NCBI GenBank assembly: GCA_046594225.1 | Contig: JBKJPW010000159.1 | Location: 1-7,666, forward strand | From: UBA4416 sp046594225 | Lineage (GTDB): Bacteria; Bacteroidota; Bacteroidia; B-17B0; Aurantibacillaceae | Reading direction: 5' to 3' | Length of the DNA stretch: 7,666 nt | Shown: in pieces, positions 1-6,079 of the stretch | Numbering within the stretch: position 1 is the first letter of the stretch | Layout: each line of letters opens with the position of its first letter | The notes under the pieces: model-generated | What the model was told of the DNA's origin: nothing | What the model saw: only the letters and a program-made list of their open reading frames with translations | The model's database searches: none | Made by a program: the position numbers and the translations under genes

Positions 1-665
1 GTAGATACATATACTGTTGAACCAGTGGTTGGTTCGGAACCATCGGTTGTATAATAAATAGTTAAACTATTAGATGGTGTAACACTTAAAGAAACGATTT
101 TTGTGCCCGAATAAAATCCAGGAGGAACATTCATCACCGGTGTTCGCGCATAAGCCGCATAACCAGTGCTTGAGTTAGTAGCGTTAGGTGTTGGAGACGT
201 AAATATTTTCCATGTTGCAGAACCGTCAGGTTTTCTTCCCATAGAATGGGTTGCCTGAGTTCTTCTCATTTGAACAGAATCTTTTAAAATTCCACCGTTT
301 GATAACACAATCCAATCTCCATTACATTGTGTTAACTTAAAATTGGTATGAATATGGCCTGATGCATTAGCAGGAGTACCTTTTCCACTACACCATATTC
401 GCATAAAACTACCAGGCGAAATGCTTGTACCTGCTGGAATTGCATATTTACTAACGTTAGCAGGGTTATCACTTAAATTCCATCCACCCAAATTAACAAC
501 AGATGCCCCTGCATTGTATAGCTCTATCCAATCTGAATTATCGCCTGTATTATCAAGTATACTTGCTCCTGAATTCGAAGCAGAGTATTCGTTTATTTTA
601 ACTTGAGCATTGGCGTGACTCATTAAAAATAATAGCAATAATGGAGTGAGTATTTTTTTTAACAT
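1..665 (-). CDS. Secreted lamin-tail-domain protein with chitobiase-like C-terminal module, 3' end missing (possibly a CotH-type protein)
   Basis: The frame opens at ATG 665-663 and runs without a stop to the left edge, giving 221 codons plus two bases. Residues 1-20 form a Sec signal peptide: Lys3-Lys4, a Leu-rich core and a probable cut at ANA|Q. Residues 22 to about 165 read as a lamin-tail (LTD) fold, with the hallmark WIELYNAG (46-53), LGGWNLSD (59-66), FMRIWCSG (87-94) and SMGRKPDGSATW (141-152). Residues about 176-221 match the chitobiase/beta-hexosaminidase C-terminal-like module (FYSGTKIVSLS, then IYYTTDGSEPT). In Bacteroidota this order often precedes a CotH kinase-like domain and a T9SS sorting signal, but neither is visible, so that is inference. 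The product should be exported and probably sits at the cell surface. It is the first gene of its transcript and has a plausible promoter 30-60 bases upstream. The start is well supported by the signal peptide. Confidence 0.85.
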   Translation of the reverse strand, partial: MLKKILTPLLLLFLMSHANAQVKINEYSASNSGASILDNTGDNSDWIELYNAGASVVNLGGWNLSDNPANVSKYAIPAGTSISPGSFMRIWCSGKGTPANASGHIHTNFKLTQCNGDWIVLSNGGILKDSVQMRRTQATHSMGRKPDGSATWKIFTSPTPNATNSSTGYAAYARTPVMNVPPGFYSGTKIVSLSVTPSNSLTIYYTTDGSEPTTGSTVYVS

Positions 666-694
666 AAGTTCTCTATTTAACAACCTTAAATATA

Positions 695-726
695 CAAATA
701 TTTAGTCATACATACAAAAATTCAAA
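695..726 (-). promoter_or_regulatory. Candidate Bacteroidota promoter for the lamin-tail gene
   Basis: On the minus strand, TTTG (726-723, the -33 element) is followed after 20 bases by AATATTTG (702-695), a 7 of 8 match to the -7 consensus TAnnTTTG. Transcription would start near 688-690, giving a leader of roughly 25 bases before the ATG at 665. The spacing is typical of the phylum. The call rests on motif matching only. Confidence 0.45.
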
Positions 727-814
727 TAATCTACATTTTGTATATTAAATTGGACTCCTAAAATCCATCTGACTTTTAGACATTGGAGCTCTTGCGTAAT
801 AGTTATTTAATAAT

Positions 815-944
815 AATGGAACGCAGATTTTTATGATAGTATAAGATGAAAAAGGATTTCTTTATTGTTTAGTTATAGTAGCCCAACGGATAGTGCTAAT
901 TAATCCTATTTATCATACAAAATCCGAGGCATCTGCGTTCTATT
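815..944. repeat. Long imperfect palindrome resembling a dispersed intergenic repeat
   Basis: The outer arms are a perfect 10-base inverted repeat, GAACGCAGAT (819-828) and ATCTGCGTTC (931-940). Pairing extends outward through 815-817 with 942-944, with a G-T pair between 818 and 941. Inward, TTTT (829-832) can pair with AAAA (919-922), ATGATA (833-838) with TATCAT (911-916), and AGGATT (853-858) with AATCCT (902-907). A loop of about 43 bases remains (859-901). The ATCTGCGT arm resembles a motif I recall from repeats scattered between genes in Bacteroidota genomes, but that link is memory and not tested here. No transposase is nearby. It may be a MITE-like or REP-like remnant, or a structured RNA. 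It is not a clean terminator, since both flanking genes point away from it. Confidence 0.6.
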
Positions 945-998
945 TTTTGAATTATGAAGGAGATTTATCAGATTTTAATTTAAACGGGCTATTTAGTC

Positions 999-1017
999 TA
1001 ATAGTTAAAAACTATTA
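999..1017. repeat. Short dyad upstream of the purF-like gene
   Basis: TAATAGT (999-1005) and ACTATTA (1011-1017) form a perfect 7-base inverted repeat around a TAAAA loop. It lies about 23-41 bases upstream of the -7 box at 1040-1047, where a -33 element or regulator would sit. It may be an operator half-site pair, but such AT-rich dyads also occur by chance. Confidence 0.3.
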
Positions 1018-1039
1018 CCTAAAAAATCCAAGTAAATTG

Positions 1040-1047
1040 TAAATTTG
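1040..1047 (+). promoter_or_regulatory. Candidate -7 promoter element for the purF-like gene
   Basis: TAAATTTG is an exact match to the Bacteroidota -7 consensus TAnnTTTG. No good TTTG is found 17-23 bases upstream; the best is TTAC at 1015-1018. Transcription would begin around 1052-1055, only a few bases before the ATG at 1060, so the leader would be very short. The box covers the TTG at 1045, which argues against that codon as the start. Confidence 0.5.
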
Positions 1048-1059
1048 TACCCTGAAATT

Positions 1060-2961
1060 ATGAGTGATAATATACAACACGAATGCGGCGTTGCTTTAAT
1101 AAGATTATTAAAGCCTTTAAGTTTTTATAAAGAAAAATACGGTAGTAGTAGATACGGTTTACATAAAATGTATCAACTCATGGATAAGATGATTAATCGT
1201 GGGCAAGATGGTGCTGGCGTGGCTACCATAAAATTAGATGTAGACGCTGGAACACCTTATATTGACCGCTTACGCTCTATTGAACCAAAGGCTACTCAAG
1301 ATATTTTTTCGCAAATTAATGACTTGTATATTAATGCCAAACAAAAAAATCCAGACGCTTATAATGATATTGAATGGCAAAAAAAGAATATCCCTTTTAT
1401 GGGAGAACTCATTTTAGGGCATTTACGTTATGGCACTTATGGAGGCAATAACATTCAAAGTTGCCATCCATTTCGCCGCCAAAATAATTGGATGGCTCGT
1501 AACTTATTAGTGGCAGGTAATTTTAATTTAACCAATGTTGATGAATTATTAGAGCATTTAGTTGAACTTGGTCAGCACCCTACAGTAAAGGCCGATACCG
1601 TTACTGTAATGGAAAAAATTGGTCATTTTTTAGATAAAGAAAACGATCGATTATTTAAACAATTTAAAGAAAAAGGACTTAATAATTTTGAGATTTCAAA
1701 AGAAATTCAAAAAAACATTGATGTTGCTTCTATATTAATAGAAAGTAGCAAACGTTGGGACGGTGGTTATGTGATGGCTGGTATGATGGGGCACGGCGAT
1801 GCATTTGTGTTACGCGACCCTAACGGCATTAGGCCGGCGTACATGTACAAAGATGATGAAGTATTGGTTGTAGCAAGCGAACGACCAGTTATACAAACCG
1901 TGTTTAATGTGGATATTAAAGATGTTAAAGAGTTAAATCCTGGTTATGCAGCTATTATTAAAAAAGACGGCACATTTACTGAGCAACAAATTATTGAACC
2001 TCTTGAAAGAAAAGCTTGTTCGTTTGAACGTATTTATTTTAGTAGAGGTAATGATGCTGATATTTACAAAGAGCGTCAGCAATTAGGTCGTTACTTAGTA
2101 CCACAAGTTTTAAAAGCTATTGATTACGATTTAGAAAACACTGTTTTTAGTTATATCCCCAACACTGCCGAAGTAGCATTTGGTGGATTGGTAGAAGGTA
2201 TTGATGAACACGTTAATAAAATAAAAGCTACCGAAATTTTAAAATTAGGAGCTAATGTTTCTGAACCTAGATTAAGTCAAATACTTGCGAGTCATCCTCG
2301 TATACATAAAATTATTTTAAAAGATGCTAAGCAACGCACCTTTATTACAGACGATGAAAGCCGTGATAATTTAGTAAATCTAGTGTATGATATCACTTAC
2401 GAAACCGTAAAAAAAGACATTGATACATTGGTGGTTTTAGATGATAGTATTGTGAGAGGAACGACCTTAAAACAAAGTATATTAAGGATATTAGATAGGT
2501 TACATCCTAAAAAGATAGTGATTATCTCATCTGCTCCACAAATTCGTTATCCTGACTGCTACGGGATTGACATGGCTATTTTGAGCAAATTTATAGCCTT
2601 TGATGCTGCTATTTCATTAATTAAAGAAACAGGTAAAGAATCTATTTTAAATACTTTATACGAAAGAGCAAAAGCCGAATTATTGAAACCTAAAGAAGAG
2701 CAAATTAATGTGGTTCAGGAAATTTATAGAACCTTTACTAACGAAGAAATTTCTCAAAAAATTGGTGATTTATTACGTCCAAAAGATTTAAAAGCCGACT
2801 TGCAAATTATTTACCAAACTATTGAAGGCTTGCATCAATCGTGTCCTAATAACCTGGGCGACTGGTATTTTACAGGTAATTACCCAACACCAGGAGGAAA
2901 CAAAGTAGCTAATAAAGCTTTTGTAAATTTCATGGAAGGCATTAATGAAAGGGCTTATTAA
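1060..2961 (+). CDS. purF: Amidophosphoribosyltransferase, long Bacteroidota form (PurF-like)
   Basis: Glutamine PRPP amidotransferase, which makes 5-phosphoribosylamine in the first committed step of purine synthesis; cytosolic. The product is 633 residues from ATG 1060, against about 500 for the classical enzyme. Glutaminase domain: Cys9 in HECGVALI is the nucleophile, exposed after removal of an eight-residue propeptide; RGQDGAG (47-53), GHLRYGTYGG (120-129) and the GNFNLTN segment bind glutamine and shape the oxyanion site; RDPNGIRP (252-259) closes the domain. Phosphoribosyltransferase domain: YIPNT (365-369), RTFI (426-429) and the PRPP loop VVLDDSIVRGTT (458-469), then APQIRYPDCYGIDM. 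The extra length sits between residues 53 and 120, between 370 and 425, and in a C-terminal extension. The in-frame TTG at 1045 was rejected because it lies inside the -7 box and would lengthen the propeptide. The gene is monocistronic and ends at a shared terminator. Whether it is the only PurF in the cell cannot be seen. Confidence 0.9.
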   Translation: MSDNIQHECGVALIRLLKPLSFYKEKYGSSRYGLHKMYQLMDKMINRGQDGAGVATIKLDVDAGTPYIDRLRSIEPKATQDIFSQINDLYINAKQKNPDAYNDIEWQKKNIPFMGELILGHLRYGTYGGNNIQSCHPFRRQNNWMARNLLVAGNFNLTNVDELLEHLVELGQHPTVKADTVTVMEKIGHFLDKENDRLFKQFKEKGLNNFEISKEIQKNIDVASILIESSKRWDGGYVMAGMMGHGDAFVLRDPNGIRPAYMYKDDEVLVVASERPVIQTVFNVDIKDVKELNPGYAAIIKKDGTFTEQQIIEPLERKACSFERIYFSRGNDADIYKERQQLGRYLVPQVLKAIDYDLENTVFSYIPNTAEVAFGGLVEGIDEHVNKIKATEILKLGANVSEPRLSQILASHPRIHKIILKDAKQRTFITDDESRDNLVNLVYDITYETVKKDIDTLVVLDDSIVRGTTLKQSILRILDRLHPKKIVIISSAPQIRYPDCYGIDMAILSKFIAFDAAISLIKETGKESILNTLYERAKAELLKPKEEQINVVQEIYRTFTNEEISQKIGDLLRPKDLKADLQIIYQTIEGLHQSCPNNLGDWYFTGNYPTPGGNKVANKAFVNFMEGINERAY

Positions 2962-2977
2962 AAATCGATATTATAAA

Positions 2978-3011
2978 AAAAGAGCCACCAATGATTATTG
3001 ATGGCTCTTTT
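2978..3011. terminator. Bidirectional intrinsic terminator between convergent genes
   Basis: AAAAGAGCCA (2978-2987) pairs with TGGCTCTTTT (3002-3011). After a C/A mismatch, CAAT (2989-2992) pairs with ATTG (2997-3000) around a GATT loop. An A-run precedes the stem and a T-rich run follows it, so it can act in both directions. It lies 17 bases past the purF-like stop and the same distance past the stop of the opposing T9SS gene. Confidence 0.85.
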
Positions 3012-3027
3012 AATTTTTTAGAAGTAA

Positions 3028-4038
3028 TTATTCTACAATTAATTTTCTGTTAGAAACTATATTACCTAAAGTTGTTTTAAGTAAATAAATCCCAGAAGGT
3101 AAATGAGAAATAGAAATAGTATTTAAAATTTCTGTATCATTTCCTAAATCAGCAGTTTGCACTATTTGTCCAAGAGCATTCATGATATCTATTTTGCAAT
3201 GAGCTTGAGTAGCATTTTGTAATTTTATTTGCACATTATCATTTGCAGGATTTGGAAACATATTAAAATTTACCTCGTTAGTTAAATCATTAATGCCAAC
3301 AATAGCTGAATTTACTTTTACATCAGCCGATTTAGAGGTGTATGCTCCCGATACGTCTGTATACATAACCGTTAATAGGGGGAATTTATTAGCCACATCG
3401 TAATACATATATTGTACTAATTTCAAATCTACTGTTGTTAAGCCAAACAAAAAACTGGCATGAGCTGTTAAACTCATTTTTACCTGAAGCACTCCTGTAT
3501 AACTAACACCTCCTGGTAAAATTAAAGTGCCCGTACCGCAGCCTAAAGTGTTAGCGTTTCCAGAAACACTACCATTCATATTATTTGCATTTGCAGTTCC
3601 CGAAAAAGCGTCGTTTAACGAATAGCCCATTGTAACTGGCCACATAAATTCAGTAGCTGTATTGCTACTCAAATTCAATTTAAAATTAGGGTTTTGTAAT
3701 CCCACTAATTCATATCTACTGGCAGTTACTTTCATGTATAAATAATTTCCTGAACCGTAAGATTCAACAAAAGTTACTCCCGTATAAGATGCTCCGTTTG
3801 GTGCAGAGCTAGGCGTTATGTAGTTACTAGTTTCTGTAGTTGATTTAATCATAAATCCCGAAAAATCCCATATTTGATTTGCTCCTGTATTTTTTGGCAC
3901 AATACCCACAGAATCATATAACTGTTTAGTGATGGTATTGCCTAGTACAGGCTCGTTAAATGCTTTGGTAAGAGTTACCTGCGCATTAACTGAACAAGCA
4001 ATAGCCAGAACGGTGATTAATAAATAAACATTTTTCAT
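3028..4038 (-). CDS. T9SS type A sorting-domain protein of unknown function
   Basis: A 336-residue secreted protein. Residues 1-19 are a Sec signal peptide (MKN, a hydrophobic core, probable cut at VNA|Q). Residues about 256-336 are a type A T9SS C-terminal sorting domain: MFPNPANDNVQI (260-271), IDIMNALGQIV (284-294), then LPSGIYLLK and a final RKLIVE. It would cross the outer membrane by type IX secretion and be anchored or released at the surface. The 236-residue middle matches no domain I recognise. It is rich in Thr, Ser, Asn and Gly and contains NTGANQIWDFSGF (50-62), a pattern I associate with uncharacterised secreted proteins of this phylum. The start at 4038 is fixed by the signal peptide. 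A weak -7 candidate, AATTTTTG, lies at 4079-4072 on the minus strand. A terminator separates it from the oxidase operon upstream, so it is probably its own transcript. No function is assigned. Confidence 0.88.
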   Translation of the reverse strand: MKNVYLLITVLAIACSVNAQVTLTKAFNEPVLGNTITKQLYDSVGIVPKNTGANQIWDFSGFMIKSTTETSNYITPSSAPNGASYTGVTFVESYGSGNYLYMKVTASRYELVGLQNPNFKLNLSSNTATEFMWPVTMGYSLNDAFSGTANANNMNGSVSGNANTLGCGTGTLILPGGVSYTGVLQVKMSLTAHASFLFGLTTVDLKLVQYMYYDVANKFPLLTVMYTDVSGAYTSKSADVKVNSAIVGINDLTNEVNFNMFPNPANDNVQIKLQNATQAHCKIDIMNALGQIVQTADLGNDTEILNTISISHLPSGIYLLKTTLGNIVSNRKLIVE

Positions 4039-4114
4039 GGAGCTATTATTATTTGTTTAATGAAGTTACGCCAAAAATTTCATTTTTATAGCATTTAATT
4101 CTCATATAACACAA

Positions 4115-4143
4115 AAGCCCATCCGAAATCATCGAATGGGCTT
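4115..4143 (-). terminator. Intrinsic terminator of the cytochrome oxidase operon
   Basis: AAGCCCAT (4115-4122) pairs with ATGGGCTT (4136-4143); after a C/A mismatch, CGA (4124-4126) pairs with TCG (4132-4134) around a five-base loop. Read on the minus strand the stem is followed by TTTTGTGTT, a U-rich tail. The plus-strand side lacks one, so it acts for the minus-strand operon. It starts 17 bases past the subunit IV stop. Confidence 0.8.
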
Positions 4144-4160
4144 AAGTAGCTTTTTAACTA

Positions 4161-4649
4161 TTAATGATGAGTTTCTTCAGCGTGCTCTGCTCCATGAGCT
4201 TCGGTAGCTGCCGCATCATGATGTCCGTGCCCTGCTTTCAAATCTAATTGCTGTTTAATAAGAATTGGATCAACTGTTGTTCTATTTTGAGGATCTCCAC
4301 TATAAACACCTTCATCTAAAATAATGAAGATACCGTAAGAGATAAAAATAATATAAGGCGCTAAAATAGCATATTTCATAAATGTAACTTCATGCCCTAA
4401 GTGCATAAAAGCCATTACAATAAAACCTGCTTTTACTATGGTTAAACCAATAAATAATACTTTAATTCCTAAAGTACCACTCCAACCTTGGCTTGGTGCC
4501 ATTGAACCAATAACTAATTCGAAAATAGTAATGGCTAACATGTACCAAAATACTCTCCATAACGTTTTTCTTTTTTTCTTTCCTTCTTCTTCGCTATGGT
4601 GAGCCATAGTTTCGTATGATGGATAATCGTCGTGAAATTCTGCTGACAT
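4161..4649 (-). CDS. Cytochrome c oxidase subunit IV family protein with His-rich tail
   Basis: A 162-residue small inner-membrane subunit of a heme-copper terminal oxidase, thought to assist assembly or stability rather than catalysis. A charged cytoplasmic N-terminus (GKKKRK, 23-28) precedes three membrane helices at about 30-49, 62-84 and 91-112. The family pattern IVKAGFIVMAFMHLG (71-85) covers helix 2, with its buried Lys73 and the MHL end. After helix 3 there is a soluble tail of about 50 residues whose last 22 positions include seven His (141, 143, 144, 152, 156, 161, 162) mixed with Ala, Glu and Gly. The short family core does not need such a tail; it may bind metal, but this is inference. 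It is the last gene of the operon, 49 bases after the subunit III stop, and is followed directly by a terminator. No gene for an SCO-type copper chaperone follows. Confidence 0.85.
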   Translation of the reverse strand: MSAEFHDDYPSYETMAHHSEEEGKKKRKTLWRVFWYMLAITIFELVIGSMAPSQGWSGTLGIKVLFIGLTIVKAGFIVMAFMHLGHEVTFMKYAILAPYIIFISYGIFIILDEGVYSGDPQNRTTVDPILIKQQLDLKAGHGHHDAAATEAHGAEHAEETHH

Positions 4650-4660
4650 AATTAATAAAT

Positions 4661-4688
4661 TTTAAATGTTAAATTTTGAATGTTAAAT
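4661..4688. repeat. Two tandem 14-base copies between the subunit III and subunit IV genes
   Basis: TTTAAATGTTAAAT (4661-4674) is followed at once by TTTGAATGTTAAAT (4675-4688), 13 of 14 identical, with a degenerate partial copy around 4654-4660. It fills most of the 49-base gap between the two genes. Similar AT-rich slippage repeats are common between genes in this phylum. It may only be replication slippage, though it would lie in the leader of subunit IV in the polycistronic mRNA. Confidence 0.6.
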
Positions 4689-4698
4689 GAATTAGTAA

Positions 4699-5424
4699 TT
4701 ACAATAAGTAGAAGAAGGTAAATACAAATACCCAAACTAAATCTACAAAATGCCAGTACAATCCAACTTTTTCAATCATTTCGTAATGACCGCGTTTTTC
4801 GTATGTACCTTTTAATACATTTAAAAAAATAGTTAAATTAATGATAACTCCTGAGAATACGTGGAATCCATGAAAACCTGTAATAAAGAAGAAATAATTA
4901 GCAAATTGAGGTACACCATATTCATTAACGGTCATATTAGCACCATACACTGTTTGTTCAACATAAGTATGTAACTCTTCGCTCCATACATGACGTAAAG
5001 CTCCTGCTTCTGTACCAACAATAAAATGATACCACTCCCAAGCTTGAGAACCTACGAAAGTAGCTCCACCAACAATAGTCCAAAACATCCAAACTGTTAC
5101 TTTACGTCTGTCGTTTCTATGGCCAGCCTCAACAGCCAATACCATGGTAACAGAAGACATAATTAGAATGAAAGTCATTAAACCAACATAGGCTAAAGGT
5201 AAATGCTGTTCAATAAAAGGAAAATGTGTAAACACATTTTCAGCTTTTGGCCAAACATCAACATATTTATGACGGATAAAACCATAAGATACTAATAAAC
5301 CACCAAAGGTTAAAGCATCGGAAACTAGGAAAAACCACATCATCATTTTTCCGTAGCTTACGCCGAATGGTGACCTGCCGCCATCCCAGGCGTGTTTTGA
5401 ATCGATTTCTGTACTGTGAGACAT
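4699..5424 (-). CDS. Cytochrome c oxidase subunit III, longer paralogue
   Basis: A 241-residue membrane subunit of the aa3/cbaa3-type cytochrome oxidase that supports the proton-pumping core subunit I. Five helices are visible at about 26-50, 78-99, 109-134, 176-203 and 222-241. Signature segments are YGKMMMWFFLVSDALTF (24-40), QAWEWYHF (127-134), TGFHGFHVFSG (182-192) with the family FHGxH motif, and YWHFVDLVWVFVF (223-235) at the C-terminus. A hydrophilic loop of about 40 residues (135-175) sits between helices 3 and 4, longer than in the neighbouring paralogue. The start MSHSTEIDSK at 5424 follows the previous stop by 46 bases. No convincing internal promoter lies in that gap, so co-transcription with the upstream genes is likely. 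Catalytic subunits I and II are outside the window. Confidence 0.92.
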   Translation of the reverse strand: MSHSTEIDSKHAWDGGRSPFGVSYGKMMMWFFLVSDALTFGGLLVSYGFIRHKYVDVWPKAENVFTHFPFIEQHLPLAYVGLMTFILIMSSVTMVLAVEAGHRNDRRKVTVWMFWTIVGGATFVGSQAWEWYHFIVGTEAGALRHVWSEELHTYVEQTVYGANMTVNEYGVPQFANYFFFITGFHGFHVFSGVIINLTIFLNVLKGTYEKRGHYEMIEKVGLYWHFVDLVWVFVFTFFYLL

Positions 5425-5470
5425 AAGTAAAATTTACGTTTTAACGATTTTTATAAATTATGGTACAAGT

Positions 5471-6079
5471 TTAGCGAATAAAATACAAAAATAAAAACAA
5501 ATACACCCATAAAATATCAAGAAAATGCCAATAAATTGAACAAAGTTCTAAACCGAGCGTATTTTGAGCGTTGTATTTACCTTTAATACTGTTTTTAAGA
5601 GTCACCAAAACCACTATCAAACCCGCAAATAAGTGCAATAAATGCAGAAAAGTAATTAAATATAAAAATGAACCCGCAGCATTAGAAGATTTTCCTCCAA
5701 AAACAATATGTTTACTATATAATTCTCCCCAACCTGCATACTGACAATAAGTAAAAGCTAAGCCTAAAACAAAAGTGGCTAATAAGCCAAAAATAGTCCC
5801 TTTTTTATTGTCTTTTTTAGCCATTTGTAGCGCAAAAAACAAGGTAATACTACTAGTAATAATAACCGCAGTACTTAAATAAAAAGCATTTGGTAAATTA
5901 AACAACAACCAATTTCCATTATCTGCACGAACTACGTATGCGCTGGTTAGTCCTGCAAACAACATTACTATGCTAATAATACCTACCCATAACAATGGCT
6001 TAGAGGCTTTGTTATAAGCTTCTTTTAATTCGGCTTTGTAGGTTGGACTAGGTTTAAATTTTTCTTCTATCATAATCAT
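5471..6079 (-). CDS. Cytochrome c oxidase subunit III, shorter diverged paralogue
   Basis: A 202-residue member of the heme-copper oxidase subunit III family. It has five predicted helices at about 28-50, 66-87, 95-116, 135-161 and 180-201. The C-terminal motif YWHFLDILWVYLF (183-195) matches the next gene closely. The FHGFHVFSG segment is replaced by LHLLHLFAG (145-153): the two His residues keep their spacing but the glycine and phenylalanine are lost. Its ATG (6079-6077) overlaps the cyoE TGA (6078-6076) in an ATGA junction, which suggests translational coupling. A second in-frame ATG at 6073 (giving MIEEK) is an equally good start; the first is kept for the overlap. Paired subunit III genes are usual for Bacteroidota oxidase operons. 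Whether both join one complex is not known from the sequence. Confidence 0.9.
   Translation of the reverse strand: MIMIEEKFKPSPTYKAELKEAYNKASKPLLWVGIISIVMLFAGLTSAYVVRADNGNWLLFNLPNAFYLSTAVIITSSITLFFALQMAKKDNKKGTIFGLLATFVLGLAFTYCQYAGWGELYSKHIVFGGKSSNAAGSFLYLITFLHLLHLFAGLIVVLVTLKNSIKGKYNAQNTLGLELCSIYWHFLDILWVYLFLFLYFIR

Larger units (their letters stand above)
666..1059. other. Non-coding region between divergent genes
   Basis: This stretch of 394 bases separates the lamin-tail gene (minus) from the amidophosphoribosyltransferase gene (plus). It is very AT-rich and holds no credible ORF. The contents I can support are the lamin-tail promoter candidate (695-726), a long imperfect palindrome (about 815-944), a 7-base dyad (999-1017) and a -7 box (1040-1047). 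No tRNA or riboswitch fold is evident. The stretch 727-810 has only weak short repeats, such as CTAAAA/TTTTAG around 758-779. Confidence 0.7.

Noticed and set aside
421..606. A 61-codon plus-strand frame
   Set aside because: It lies antisense and entirely inside the lamin-tail gene, has no signal or domain pattern, and mirrors that gene's codons.
954..983. A nine-codon ATG mini-ORF upstream of the purF-like gene
   Set aside because: It is too short, lies upstream of the likely transcript start and has no leader-peptide pattern such as repeated regulatory codons.
1045..1059. An extended TTG start for the purF-like gene
   Set aside because: The TTG is part of the -7 promoter box, so it would lie upstream of the transcript start. 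The ATG at 1060 gives the expected short propeptide before Cys9.
5425..5470. A possible internal promoter (TAAATTTT) before the longer subunit III gene
   Set aside because: The final base of the -7 motif does not match and there is no -33 element at the right distance; read-through within the operon explains the gene better.
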